A stretch of DNA of 64,000 bases from Tretioscincus oriximinensis (lineage: Eukaryota > Chordata > Lepidosauria > Squamata > Gymnophthalmidae). The stretch spans positions 388,458-452,457 of the forward strand of contig JAJVDF010000362.1 of the NCBI GenBank assembly GCA_022410635.1, in the 5' to 3' direction. This document shows, one piece after another, positions 1 to 11,769 of this stretch. Both the position numbers and the translations under genes were made by a program. The notes below the pieces were generated by a model. The model was not told the DNA's origin. It did no database searches and saw only the letters and a program-made list of their open reading frames with translations. How positions within the stretch are numbered: position 1 is the stretch's first letter; every line of letters starts with the position of its first letter.

Positions 1-101
1 TTCTTCTCCTTCTCCTCCTTCTCCTCCTTCTCCTCCTTCTCCTCCTTCTCCTCCTTCTCCTCCTTCTCCTTCTTCTCCTTCTCCTTCTCCTCCTCCTCCT
101 T
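1..101. repeat. CT-rich simple repeat (CTCCTT)n
   Basis: Nearly pure pyrimidine array of CTCCTT/TTCTCC units running from the window edge. Squamate SINEs of the type seen later in the window end in CTT-rich tails, so this may be the expanded tail of a plus-strand SINE whose body lies outside the window; that is inference. Confidence 0.9.
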
Positions 102-170
102 GTATTTTGACATGTATATTGTACAGCACCATGTACATTAATGGTGCTATATAAATAAATAATAATAATC
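102..170 (+). mobile_element. 3' tail of a non-LTR element ending in (AAT)n
   Basis: The segment has a run like TGGTGCTATATAAATAAAT followed by an AATAAT tail, the look of a LINE or SINE 3' terminus. Only the last ~70 bases are recognisable, so the family cannot be named. Confidence 0.45.
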
Positions 171-3030
171 AGCTGATTTTAAGATGTAGTTTATTCTGAA
201 GTAGTATACTGAAATACAGAATTAGTATTTGGAGCAACGAAAACAATATTGGACTTTGTTTATATATCTATATCAATCTACATGCATGCCATTTCAGTTT
301 CCTCCAACTGAATATTTGCATGTAAACACTGATGTCCTGAGGTTCTTGGGAAAAATTCAGGGCTGTATAAACATAAGTGTTTAAGTATGTGAACTACAAA
401 GTGAAAGGAAGCATTAATTAGCATTATAGCTAATTAGCTGGCTAGAACCTTGAAAAGGCGCACATGGCATTGTTACATGCAATACGTCAGGGATGGGGAA
501 CCCTTTGGTTAACCCCACAGCATGCTTCCTGTGGAACCACATGTCTTCTCTGGCTAAATATTAGTCCCTCATTTTGTTAAAATTTGAAGTGAAATAAAGA
601 AGAGGGAGGGGAGGGAGTGACGAGGGATTGGGAGACATTAAAATACTTGTATTTTTGTGGACTTGGGCAGAGGAGGTGGAAGAGGGAGGGGGCGTGGCCT
701 ATGTGGGGGTGTGGTGCGGCCTGGGTTACAGAAGCGGTATGGCCCTTGGATGATATTACAAATACTCCACAGAAAAAGGTTCCATACCACCACTATACAT
801 ATTCTTTTTAATATTATGGCAAAATCTGAATAGTGTGTTTATGGTGCCTCCAGTGTGTAGTAATATTACCACCTTGTGGCATCTTCAGTATGGAAGTGCA
901 CTGAACCTATAGTGAGATCTACCATTACAATGTCAAAGCAATCATTTTTATGGTGCTTCTATTTCAAACTATGTCCTGAGTTCAAGCAGTTCTCAATATC
1001 AAGACTTACTGACCTTCAAACAGTTTTGGAAAATTTCAGTGATTTTGAACCTTTTTTCATTCGTGTACCCTTTGACAGTTCATTTCCATAAATCATACCT
1101 TTCATATTAGAAAAATCTTTGCAATTTATCAGTTTTGCAATGTTAAGGTATTTCAAGTTGGGAATCAAAGATGTAGTTGAACATCAGGAATCCCCAATTG
1201 GCCTATTTTCTATATTTGCTCCATCTTCATCAGATTTGAAGCCAGGAACCGCTCTACTCTGATCCAGAGAGAGAGGGGAAATGTTCTACCAACTTGCCAA
1301 AATTACAGTATAGTAACCTCAAGCTACAATTTAAATAAGTGGGTGAGGGACTTTCTCCATTTTCCTCTCATGTCAGGATTGTCTATACTTTTGAGACTGG
1401 AGGGTGGAGGTTAACTCTTTTCTTCTTTCCCAAATCTGACAGGTCCCTATTATGGGATATAATACAGAATAAGGTTCAGTAGAGTATTCTTATTTTTTCT
1501 GTTCTCATATAGTGCATACATACATAGAAGTTCAGACACATATATACATTTTGAGACTCAAGATCAACCCCTGAAAAAGAAAAGAAAAATGATGTAGCAT
1601 TCCTAGGTATCTATAGTCCTATTTGTTTTGGATTTTCAGTTGCTGATCAGTTGTAAGCTTAACTATTACCTGCCTGAACTACTTCTTTTTCCTTGTTTGT
1701 CCTGTCCCATCCTGACAGATTCACTGTAGACTCTGCCTCTTTCTGCAGTCTTATTTTGGGATATAACATGAAATAGGTCCCTGCCTTCTGCATGCTCATG
1801 CAGACTACACCAGCCCCCAATTTGGACTGTCATAATTTGCACTAGAATAAAGATGGCAGACAGCTTTTCGAGATGTATTTCTAAAGAATGTCCAGTGCGG
1901 AAAAAGACTACATGCACATGATGCATGAAGGTGAGTGAAAAAAGCAATTAACAGTGATTACTTTTTTTCATGCAGCTGGTGCAAGGCTGATGAGAGGAAC
2001 GCTGGAGAAACCAGGAGGATGATAGTGCACATGTCAGCTCAGCAGCTGCGGTCTTGCTGTCCTGCTGGCTGGCGCTGTTTTGCACTATTCATTTCCTTGT
2101 GACAGCACAGCATACACCAGGAAGACGCTATTGCAACAATTTTCCAGAAACATTGCGAATTCTAGCAGGAAATCCATTTGCTCATACGGCTGAATGTATT
2201 GCAACACCCCAGCAAGAGCCAGATAAAGAAACATTGTGTGCATGCAGCATAAGATTCTGGGGTTTTGTCTTATTGTCCTCTCAGAACTGGATCTCACTGG
2301 GAAATTTCTAATATAGCTGAGTCAGAAACTGAGTCTGAAAACCAGATCCCTACAAAGGCCCAGTAACAATTTTAGATGCATAAGCCAAACAGACTTTGAA
2401 AGCATGATTGCGTTTATACAACTCCATGCATTATGGGCAGGAATAAATTGTCATTCCCTGCACGAATACTTTGCAAATAGAAATTGCTCTCCATAAAAGC
2501 AAGCGCGACTTTCTCACTATGAAACTTTCATTTCCTGAGACCGGTATGTCACCTCTTGGATCTTTCATCTCAGCATTAGTAGCATTCATAGTATTTCCTG
2601 AATTAAGTAAATATAAGCATAGTTCAAGGAAATACGCCCAAAGCAAGTTGGCTTTGTTGAAATAAATCTGACAAGCTAAAACAGTTTCAAATCAAAGCAG
2701 ATAAACTGGTCCCCCCTAGTCTCCCACCCCCATGAAACAATAACTATCACTCCCTCATACCATCAGATTCTGCCAGGTCAATGGATACATTCTTTGTGAG
2801 TTCACAATGTTCTCTCTGTCAGGGTGTGTGCATATTGGAATTCAGGTGGAATTCAAGATAAACAACTAGCAGATGTGTTACATGACAATAGCATTTGTTT
2901 CCTAATCTAAAAAGTGGTGACGGTTCACTCCATTCCCTTTCATCTGACTCACATGGTAGTTCTACATACTGATCTGACACTTTCAGAATGTTTCAGAATA
3001 TACTGGAAGCAAAATAGATAAACAGATCAG
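171..3030. other. No gene recognised; AT-rich sequence
   Basis: No exon or domain-bearing frame seen. A purine and G-rich patch (about 600-730) and short open frames (876-1091, 2054-2311) show no recognisable protein features; the 2054 frame opens on a non-ATG codon. Some of this is probably decayed transposon that I cannot classify. Confidence 0.5.
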
Positions 3031-3043
3031 ATACACACTTGAA

Positions 3044-3167
3044 TGTATGTATGTGTTTGTGTGTGTGTGTATGTGGTCTGTAGTGTGTGCGTGTTTACGT
3101 GTGGATGTGTGTATGTATGTATGTATGTATGTATGTATGTATGTATGTATGTATGTATGTATGTATT
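3044..3167. repeat. Compound microsatellite (TG)n-(TATG)n
   Basis: Starts as interrupted TG repeats and becomes an almost perfect ATGT tetranucleotide array from about 3111 to 3166. The His/Thr/Tyr-rich frame on the opposite strand is only its translation. Confidence 0.95.
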
Positions 3168-4940
3168 TTTATCCCAATTTATACCCATATGTTTGATAAT
3201 TAGACCATACTGAAAAAACAGGTATCTCATATTTATACTGATTTAAGGCTTAATTTTTTATCGGAGAAGCACCATGAGAGGAATCTTCAGAAAATTTCAA
3301 ATACAGTTCATCCATCTTATGTAGCTACACATATATGCAGCCATACATTATAGATTTCATGGACAATCTGTAATTTTACAGTGTGTAAAAGACATCTGGG
3401 TCAAAAGTCATAAGTTCCTGATTTTTATACGTTTGAGGTTTGCCAAGTGAAAAATTGATTGGAGAGGAAGGGGGATTAGGTTGGGAGGAGGAGGACAGAG
3501 GAATGGATTGGGACCGAGTTATAATTAGGATGAGATAGGTGTAGGGGGATCATGACTATAATATTCCTTGTTTTTTATTTTATTTTGAAATATGATAACC
3601 CTATGCACATATAATATTACTGAATTCTTGGTTGTAATAAGTAGATGCAACTGAAGATAAAATATATTATGTACTTTCCTTAAATTCCAAACTGATGAGA
3701 TTTGAATTAGGTTTTCCCTCTTAAATTTGTTACTTAAAGCTTTAAGAGGTTGAGATGAGATACAAATTAAAAAGACATTCAAAATGGATATATTAAAGTG
3801 TATATCATACAGTGTATATATTTAGCTTTTAAATTTTATGTATCATTCATATTTTATGTATATTTTTTNAAAAAAATCATAAAACTGAAGGTTCTTCAGA
3901 ACTAACCATTGGTTTAAATTATGTCTCCATTATGCAGCAAAGACATATTATGAAAAAAAAAAACTCCCCTTAGAAAAAGATGTTTACATAGATAACCAAT
4001 GACGCTTCCACGCAAATCAAAGGAGAACAAATTTACAGAACATTCCACAATCATTTAACTAGTTTGAGAAGCTTATTAAGTATATTTTCTGATGCTTCCA
4101 AATTTATACCTTGGATTGGCTACAGTGTGAATTATGCAAAGATGTACTCGGGACTAAATGGGAATATGAAGAAGATAAACAACTGTTAGGGACAGTCCAC
4201 TTAAGATGTAAGAAAGTGGGCTTGATGCTCTACATTTTCCCCTTGACTGCTATCCACTGAGAACAAAGAATTCTACTGGATCTTTTGTAGTCATTAATGG
4301 GACAGATAGCAAAACTGTAATGGGATATAGTTGAAATCTAAAAGTTTCATAATTAAGCTAACAAGATTTTACCTGTTTGTAGCAATAGAACTATTATTAT
4401 TTATTGAAAACCTTGAGCTTATGGATGTCCCTCTGCCAATAGTTCAACAAAACTTATGGATAACTTTTGATGACACTTTGAACCAAACTTGAACTCTGTA
4501 TTTATATGTTTTTTCACTCAAACTGTTTATCCAAGATACATGAGCTTAGAGTAGGTTACATGCAGTGAAATCTTGAGTTCAGGGATTGTATAGAGCCATT
4601 TATTTCAAGGTGCATTGCTTACCATATGGCTGTGTTCTTTCCAGTGGCTATAATGTAATTGAATCAATTGCCTCAATGATAATGTAAATGGACCAAATGG
4701 ACATACATCATTTTCTGAGCACTAAGCATCTGGCTTTTGAGGCCACATCTTGTGTGGAGGACAAGGAGGAGTATGGGCAGCAGGCTTTATAAATTATGGT
4801 TTTATGGATTAAAGAACAGTTTGGAGTCTGACCTGATGTACTCAGACAAATCAATGTAGTGATTTTAACAAAATCTTTTGTGGGTTATTTTTTTCATTTA
4901 CAAATGATCCAAGTAGGTCGAAACTTGCATAAGGGGTGCC
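3168..4940. other. No gene recognised; AT-rich, one ambiguous base
   Basis: AT-rich sequence with a single N at 3869 beside a poly-A run. No domain-bearing frame. The stretch from about 4030 to 4400 may be decayed LINE sequence, but no motif is firm enough to call. Confidence 0.45.
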
Positions 4941-4941
4941 A

Positions 4942-4971
4942 TAGGGTTAGGGTTAGAGTTAGGGTTTAGGT
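4942..4971 (+). repeat. Short interstitial telomere-like array
   Basis: About five hexamer units of TAGGGT type (one TAGAGT, one shifted) in tandem. Far too short for a telomere; such patches occur inside vertebrate chromosomes. Confidence 0.7.
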
Positions 4972-5480
4972 TGTGTGTTGTGTATTTTTTATTATTGTTT
5001 GTTTATTGTTGTAAAATTTATGTTAATAAAAATCATCCATGGGGAAAAAACCAGAGTTAGGATAGTAGCAAGCTAAGGTTCAGAGCTTAAACATTACAGA
5101 GCGCTTGAGACATTTTACCTTGCCAGAATAAAAACACAAATAGCCTCTTTATTTTTCAATGGACTTTATTGCTTTTGGCAAAGGGGAATACAATACACTA
5201 TATTCTAGTGCAGCCAAGGTTTCCTTTCTCCACCAGACATTGTGAACTAAATCTTGTCAACCACAACCACCAAACCAATTGCCAAGGATGCTAGAAATGT
5301 TGGACTGAAATTTATCAAAAACTTCAAGCTGGCTACTCTCCTTACAATAATAAATTATACTACAACAATAACTGTTTGTTTATATGGAACTAGGATGTTA
5401 TAAATTTGCTTTCCCAGAATGTGCACCATAAATATGTTTTATAATCAAGACTAGTGGAATTAGCCTGTTGAGTCAGTGCA
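4972..5480. other. No gene recognised; possible LINE 3' tail at 4980-5055
   Basis: About 4980-5055 is T-rich and ends in AATAAAAATC followed by an A-run after a short gap, resembling a worn LINE 3' end. The remainder shows nothing recognisable. Confidence 0.35.
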
Positions 5481-5990
5481 ATGCAATTCTCTTTAACCTG
5501 TCCTTCCCTTTGCTCCCATCCACCCACCCACCTACTCCCGTCCTCATCCCCATCTTTAACCCATTACCTCGAGCCCTTGCTCCCAGCAATTCCTCCACAG
5601 AGTCCATTTCTACCTTGCTCTTGCTCCCACTCACCCACCTAACACTACCCCTACCCCTTCTTTTTTATTTTGTTCTTTCTTTCCATTTTACTTTCCTTCT
5701 TTTTATTTTCTTCCTGCTTCCTTTCCTCCTTTCTTTTATCCCATTCTTTGCTCCTCCTTTCCTCCCTCCCTCCTTTCTTTCCTCCCTGTCTCCCTTCCCT
5801 TCATTTATTATTACTTCAAGGTGTATTATTACTTCAAGCTTTACTCTTTTTCTTACCTTCCTTTATTCTTGCTTCTGTCTGTCTTCTCTTCCTTCTTTCT
5901 TTTTTCATTCTGTCTCTCCTTCTTCCCATTCTTTATTTTCTTCCAGCATTCCTTCCCTTGCTAACTTTTTCTTCCTTTCATTTCTTCTTC
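5481..5990. repeat. Long pyrimidine-rich (CCTT/CTTT) tract
   Basis: About 500 bases of mostly C and T on the plus strand, with few purines. Two overlapping frames (231 and 161 codons) are rich in Ser, Leu, Phe and Pro because of composition, and are not genes. Such tracts can form triplex DNA; that is known for the class, not shown here. Confidence 0.85.
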
Positions 5991-6052
5991 TTTTTATTTA
6001 TTTATTTATTTATTTATTTATACTTATACCCCGCCCTATACCCGAAGGTCTC
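5991..6052 (-). mobile_element. LINE/SINE 3' tail, minus strand, with (TTTA)n
   Basis: A TTTA array followed by the reverse complement of the tail CGGGGTATAAGTATAAATAA and the upstream motif GAGACCTTCGGGTATAG. The same tail occurs near 9534, 26846, 33868, 40990, 52880 and 54333. Only the terminal ~60 bases are kept. Confidence 0.7.
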
Positions 6053-6180
6053 CCTACTTTCTTTATTCTCTTCCTTTTCTTTTCTTCCTCCTGCCACTCC
6101 TTCTACACATACACTCTCTACCCCAGCAGTCCCCACTCCTCCATCCATTCCCTGAAAGGATAGAATGTAGAGGAAACTAA

Positions 6181-7062
6181 GGGTGTATTCACACGAGCAA
6201 AAAACCGGAATAAATTTATATTCTGGAATATAACAAATGCCTATCCCTTCACACCACAAAGCTATATTCTGGAATATACAATGGCATGTCTGTTCACACA
6301 TATACTTGAATTCTTGGGATACGCAGCCGGCTCCTTCCAGCCAGCCCAGCAGACATCCACCGCAGCGGAGCCAGCTTGTCCAGCCTGCCCTCTACCAGCT
6401 TTTGGAGGGTTCCTGCCTGGAGATCAGCTCTGCAAAAGCAAGAACATTGACAGACATCCTGTCAACTTCCCCACCTCCTCCTCAGCAGTCCCCCAAAACA
6501 GGCAGAGGCAGGCTAGAGGTAATTCTGGTGAAGAAGGAGGCTGAGACAGCTGCGTTCTGCTGGCCCCATTCATATGGAGCCTAGGCAGCAGAACGCAGCT
6601 TTGGCAGAATTTTCTCTTGCCTGCCTCGGCCTGCTTTTGGGGGCTGCTGAGGAGGAGATGGGGAGGTTGGCAGAATGTCTGTCAATGTTCCCCTTGCTTT
6701 TGCAGATCCGATCTCCAAGCAGGAACCCTCCAAAAGCAGGCAGAGGGCTCGCTGGGTGAAAAAGCGGGCAGATTTCCCCGCCGAAGCAAGGAGGCAGTGC
6801 TTCTTCCTGTCATCTCTCCCCTCCTGTCCCTCACACAATTTTTGTTCACACAGGAGATGAAGGGGATTGCCTATGAGATGGCAGAGGTTGGCTGAGAGAT
6901 TTCGGACGTTCTCCACAATTATTCCTGATTATCCCAGCAATAGTTTATTGCGGAATAAATGGCCTTTATTGCGGAAGTTTTACTGATACACGCTTAACAC
7001 GTGTGACACAACCTACATAATGTCACTATAACTGAGGCATAAATAGTCATGTGAATGCACCC
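6181..7062 (+). mobile_element. Harbinger-like non-autonomous DNA transposon, copy 1
   Basis: The 882-bp element begins GGGTGTATTCACACGAG and ends in the inverse of GGGTGCATTCACATG. It is flanked on both sides by TAA (6178-6180 and 7063-7065). A 3-bp TWA duplication and GGG-starting ends fit PIF/Harbinger. No transposase frame exists. The interior is a long imperfect hairpin: about 6370-6548 pairs with about 6585-6757 around a loop near 6551-6599. A second copy lies inverted at 12264-13173. Several short open frames inside are by-products of the inverted repeat. Confidence 0.8.
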
Positions 7063-7065
7063 TAA

Positions 7066-8289
7066 GAGTCAATAGCCTAGATAAAGAAGTATTTTTTTTA
7101 CAAGGCACCAAAACCTATACAGTGTAGGCCCCTGGGGAGCCCCTGATAAAAATGAATGATTATTTAACCCTGTTCTATTTAAAGCTGTTCTATTATTTAG
7201 CTTCATATATTTCTTCATGCATGGAAGTGTGTGTCATGAATGACATAGTTCTGTAATGTAATCCCATAAACAGTATAATATTTTCATCAGATTGTCTAAT
7301 AAATAGTATTATAGTAGGCTAGAATTCTATATTATTTGTTCAGTTTTCAGTGTTTTCCAGTGAGGTGCTATTGTTGATAAAAGAACTATTGTCATTATTG
7401 TGAACTTGTGTTTTAAAAGTTACAAATTATTAAATCCTAAAAAAGTAAAGTATTACAGTATTCTTTGATGGTAACTTGATAACGGGAAAATTCATATAAT
7501 AAAAAAGTATGCATTGCCTCCGGTTCATTTTATTATTCTCAACGAATCTTGCCACCCTCACTTTTCTGAATTAACCCTGTTTGATATATAATATTAAACT
7601 AAAATTGTTTAAATCTGTGTAAGACATTTCCAATTCATTGTTCCATAGCAACAGAAGACAAATCAAGAATGGCTTTCTGTCTTCTACAGGCTACACAATA
7701 ATGATCTCTTCAGAAAACAGAATTACTTGACTTTAGATGCCTCCTCTTGTCAGAAATGCTTTAGGGGGCCAGAGAGAGACATTATCACCCAAACCCATCC
7801 TTGAGTTTGTTCATTTGAGCTAAACAAGAAGATGGATTAGCTACTTTTGGGGAAATCTGTTAATTGCATACTTAATAAAATCATCTAGTTAAACTATCTG
7901 CTTTGCAGTATGCTGTTATAGTGAAGCAGTTTCTAAAGCAGACTGCTAAGTTGATTGTGTTGCAAGATAATTAATTGAAATGGGAACAACAACAAAAACG
8001 GAAGAGATTTGGTGATGTAGCTTTTCAGCTGCTCTTTATTACATCAAGTCCTCATGATTAATTTAAGAGATAGCGAAAACTCCCATTTCTTAGTGAAAGG
8101 TTGCCATAAGCAAAACTTCTCAGTTTGCAATATTTATCATCTGTTTATTAATATATCTTCAAAGTGATAGGCAAATGTAAAGCAAATTAAAAGCTACCAA
8201 AAATCTGATTCAAGAAAGATATGGGTTCTCATCATTGGTCAGTTGGAATACTCTTTGTCTTTTTTAAAAAAACTTTTATAATGTTGTAA
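7066..8289. other. No gene recognised; unique-looking AT-rich DNA
   Basis: No transposon or exon signature. About 7850-8160 contains homeodomain-type TAAT cores and no obvious repeat, so it could be regulatory, but conservation cannot be tested here. Confidence 0.4.
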
Positions 8290-8297
8290 ATGTCATA

Positions 8298-8876
8298 TAA
8301 GGTTGCCATATTCTGGCAACCCAAAACCGGGACGGGGGTGGGGTGCGTGCGCGCGTGTGTGCACGTGCGCATGCGCACATACGGACGCTTGTAGCGAGAC
8401 AGGCAAAACCCCTGCCTGTCTCACTACAAGCATCAGTGTGTGCGCGCACGCGCGAGCGCACACCTGCTCCTTTGCTGGTGGCGGGGTTTCTCCCTGCTCT
8501 CGCCGCCAACTCGTCTGCAGCAGCGGAGCAAAAACGCTTGGGTTTGTGAGAGGAGAACAGAGCTGCCCTCCTGTCAGAAACCCAGGCGTTTGTAGAGGCA
8601 AGTTGGCGGGCGAGAGTAGAGCGAAACCCCGCCTCCAGCCAAGGAGCAGCGACGGTGCACTCCTAGGGTCCTCCCAGGACCCCAGAAAGCGTTGCGCGCG
8701 CTGCAGCCGTCAGCTCTGACGGCTGCTTTTCCTTTAAAATCCCGCCTTTTTACATTCTCTGACGCAGCATCGGGGAATGTAAAAAGCCGGGATTTTAGCT
8801 TAAAACCCGGAGGGGACTATATTTTAGTCCCCAAAACTGGGTTTGTCCCGGTTTACCGGGACGTATGGCAACCCTA
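8298..8876 (+). mobile_element. hAT-type non-autonomous transposon, GC-rich
   Basis: The 579-bp element has ends TAAGGTTGCCATA and, at the right, the inverse of TAGGGTTGCCATACG. The 8-bp sequence ATGTCATA flanks it exactly on both sides (8290-8297 and 8877-8884). An 8-bp duplication with such ends fits hAT. The interior is CpG-rich, with alternating G/C-T/A runs near 8343-8460 and an internal hairpin of about 22 bp per arm near 8388-8432. Its open frames read through this repeat and resemble no transposase. Confidence 0.85.
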
Positions 8877-8880
8877 ATGT

Positions 8881-8985
8881 CATAGAATCATAGAATCATA
8901 GAGTTGGAAGGGACCTCCAGGGTCATCGGGTCCAACCCCCTGCTTGATGCAGGATTCATTAAACCATCCCAGACAGATGACTACT
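8881..8985 (-). mobile_element. CR1 LINE 3' end, minus strand
   Basis: Begins with CATAGAATCATAGAATCATA, the reverse complement of the ATTCTATG octamer tail of CR1. GTTGGAAGGGACCTCCAGGG follows, typical of the CR1 3' untranslated region. Only about 100 bases remain. The hAT element to the left sits at its terminal edge and shares the CATA boundary. Confidence 0.85.
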
Positions 8986-9533
8986 GATGGTCTAATATTA
9001 ATAAGATATATCATAAATAGAAAGTTCCTGTATGCTTGCTGCTGCTCTGTTATTACTTACAACATGCCCTGGCACCTGTATCTTGGTAGTATTTGCTTTT
9101 TGGGTTTTCTTTGTCTACAGAGTTGCATCATTTAGTTAATTAAAGTATTATTGATTGATAAATAAATAAATAACCTTCTTTGAAATGAAGTGTGAAAAAG
9201 CCTGAATCTTCTTGCAATTGTTGAAAGATACTATCAAATTATATCCAACTTCTGGTTGACTGCATGGATACCTTCTGGTGCGTTTCCATGCAGTTTTCTT
9301 GGCAGAGTTATAGAAGTGGTTTGATATTGCTTATTTCCTGGAAGATATTGCGGATTGAATCAGGCCATTTGTCTGCTCTCCAAATAATTGGATATACCAC
9401 TAGCTACTTCTTCCTGTAATACAATTAATAATTGCTAGACACAAGAAAATATTTTCTGCTTCTGGCAAAGAGATATTGGGTGCATCCAGGCTCCTGTATT
9501 TTGTAGTGCCATCTCTATATAACATTTATTTCA
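8986..9533. other. No gene recognised
   Basis: AT-rich sequence ending a first block with an AAATAAATAAATAA run near 9158, possibly another worn retroelement tail. Nothing else seen. Confidence 0.4.
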
Positions 9534-9620
9534 ATTTATTTATTTGCATTTCTGTACTGCCTTGTACCCAGAGGTCTCAGAGCAGTCAACAACAAAAACA
9601 GATTACCATATTAAAACAAT
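9534..9620 (-). mobile_element. LINE/SINE 3' tail fragment, minus strand
   Basis: Inverse of the tail type at 5991, here with TATTTATTTGCATTTCTGTA followed by CAGAGGTCTCAGAGCAG. Divergent and truncated. Confidence 0.5.
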
Positions 9621-11580
9621 GCTTTAAACCAGAAAAGGGAGAACTATCTGTCAATCAAAGGCCAGGTTAAAGAGAAGGTATCAAGAGTTTTCTGATATAA
9701 CATGGTATAAAAGACACATTAATTCTTGATTCTGAGTTCATCTATATTTCCTGCAAAACCCTGCTATAATGTCTTGATTGCAATAGGCTGATCCATATCC
9801 TTCCCAGGAGAGAGGGAAAAAGAAAGGTTGGATGGACTGTGCTAGCTTATCCTTTGTTGGGACCTATCCTGAGATCTTCAGTTGAATGGCAGGAATCATT
9901 TGCCAGAGATTGACCAGGAAGCTTCCCGTGAAAGGAGTTTCACTACCTTTGAAACTGGTTGCTGATGGAGTTTTATGTGATAAACCCTTAATATAACTCA
10001 CCCTCTCTTCCATGCAGGAGAGCTCTCTCTGTGTGTTGTGTGTGTGATGTATGTGTGTTGTGTGTGTGTGAAAAAATTCCAAGATGTGGGAATAAAAACA
10101 AAAAAAGCCCTTTTTGCATACTCCATGGCATGACAACTTTGAGAGAGGTGGGTCTTCAAGAAAGCCTGTTCTTTGACATATCAATACTCAGGCAGGTCTA
10201 TATGGGGCAAGGAGCTCTGTCAGATATTCAGGGTCCAAGTTATTTAGAACATTATATATTACTATCACACCCATGAATCTGGTTCAGCCAGCCAGTGCAG
10301 ATCTTTCAGGATTCCTATGATGTGCTTTGATCCAGTGTCTTCCATCAGCAGTTGAGCTTCTACATTCTGCAATAGTTTCAGTTTTAAAAGTAGCTCCACA
10401 TAGAGCAGCCTAGGCCTGCCTCCACTCCCCTCTATGCAAATGGAGCATTCAAAGAGGAAGCAGGGCCACCCGCTATCTGTTGGCAAAGGAACCCAGATTC
10501 CTTCTAACAATTTTTGGCTGAGGTCAAGGTGACAAAATAAATCTGTATCTCATGCAGAAAGGGCTGTTTCAAACTATGGTTTCACTTGGAGGTACAAGAA
10601 TATTCTGTTTTCTAAGTATGTGAAATAGGGAGGCATTCACAGCCACAAAGAAGGGAGAGAAAAGAATTGCTGATGACTAACCTAGTTTCTGCTTTGCCGT
10701 GTCGTTTAAGTTTGGGAACACAGCAAGCATTTTGTTATGATTCGAATAAGAAAACATGTACATTTTAGTGGGCAGTTGATCTAGATTAGTTAGTTGATGT
10801 AGTTTATACTAATGCCAGGTTGAATGAGAAGCAGATGAGAATAAGAGGCACATTTGTATCTTCAAATTCAAACCACCAGGAAGATGAAGAAAAGCCTTGA
10901 ATATGAAATGAAATGCTTGTTAGTGGCTAGCACCAATCAAAATGTGGAAGCCGAGCCTCTTTCTGGAGAGAATAAATAAGTGTGCATCATTACCCAGCCT
11001 TTCCATGCCTCTTTGCTTCCTTATCTGAGCAAATACTTTCACTGAGAGAAGGGAACATTCTCTTTTGTTCATAACAAAAGACTGATAACACATAGTGAAA
11101 TAATTCTGTGCCCAGTTCCTTAATTTTTTTTCTCATTTGTGTCTCCCACTGTATATTAATTCCTTCTGGTGAATGAGCTGTACAAAGCCTTGTATTTCTT
11201 CACAGATTAATATAATTGTTTAACCCTTCAACATGTAATTTACTCCAGATTTTCCTATTTTCCATATCTTCTGTGGAGGGAGGTGCATCAGGGCACATTC
11301 TCCCTACAGCGTAATTTATAGTGAGGTTCATTTCAAAAACTTCTCTCATGCTCTCAGTCCGTTGCCTGGTAATTACATACTGCAGAAAGCTGAGCAGAAT
11401 TTGCTCACTCCTGAGAGTATTGCCTTATAGAAAATTGAATTAGGCCTCTGCATTTGATAATGACAAGGGCTCCCTTCTCCCTATATTGGAGTGTGCATGT
11501 CCATGATAGAGACACATTATATCCCTAAGCTATGAGGTCTTCATTAGCACAGCACTCTGTACGAATGGTGAATATAAAGG
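9621..11580. other. No gene recognised; (TG)-rich patch; possible conserved non-coding DNA
   Basis: A short interrupted TG repeat lies at about 10030-10072. The stretch from about 10650 to 11560 has no repeat signature, low CpG and TAAT cores. It has the texture of vertebrate intergenic regulatory DNA. That is an impression only. Confidence 0.4.
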
Positions 11581-11619
11581 AGAAATGAATTTCTGTGAAC
11601 TTATCTATTCATTCTGCAT

Positions 11620-11740
11620 TCTTTATTTTTCTTTCTTTCTTTTCCTCTCCTTCTGTCCTCCACCCTATGCCCTTCCTTCCTTCCCTCCTCCGTATGCCCC
11701 CTCCTCTTCTTTTTCCTCCTCCTCCCATGATGTTACAAGT
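11620..11740. repeat. Pyrimidine-rich CTTT/CCTCC tract
   Basis: About 120 bases of C and T on the plus strand. The overlapping short frames are compositional. Confidence 0.75.
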
Positions 11741-11769
11741 GAAGAAGACTCTGCAGACATTGGGCACAT

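Noticed and set aside
2054..2311. 85-codon frame with a hydrophobic, signal-peptide-like start
   Set aside because: The first codon is TTG, not ATG; no cleavage context, domain, splice site or promoter supports it.
3027..3230. His/Thr/Tyr-rich minus-strand frame
   Set aside because: Translation of the (TATG)n microsatellite.
5468..6163. 231-codon open frame
   Set aside because: Lies in a CT-rich tract and is rich in Ser, Leu, Phe and Pro from composition alone; ends within a retroelement tail.
6237..6916. Group of overlapping frames on both strands
   Set aside because: By-products of the internal hairpin in the Harbinger-like element; no transposase motif.
8303..8719. 138-codon Cys/Ala/Arg-rich frame
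   Set aside because: Lies wholly inside the hAT element and reads through its inverted CG-rich repeat; overlapping frames on both strands are equally long.
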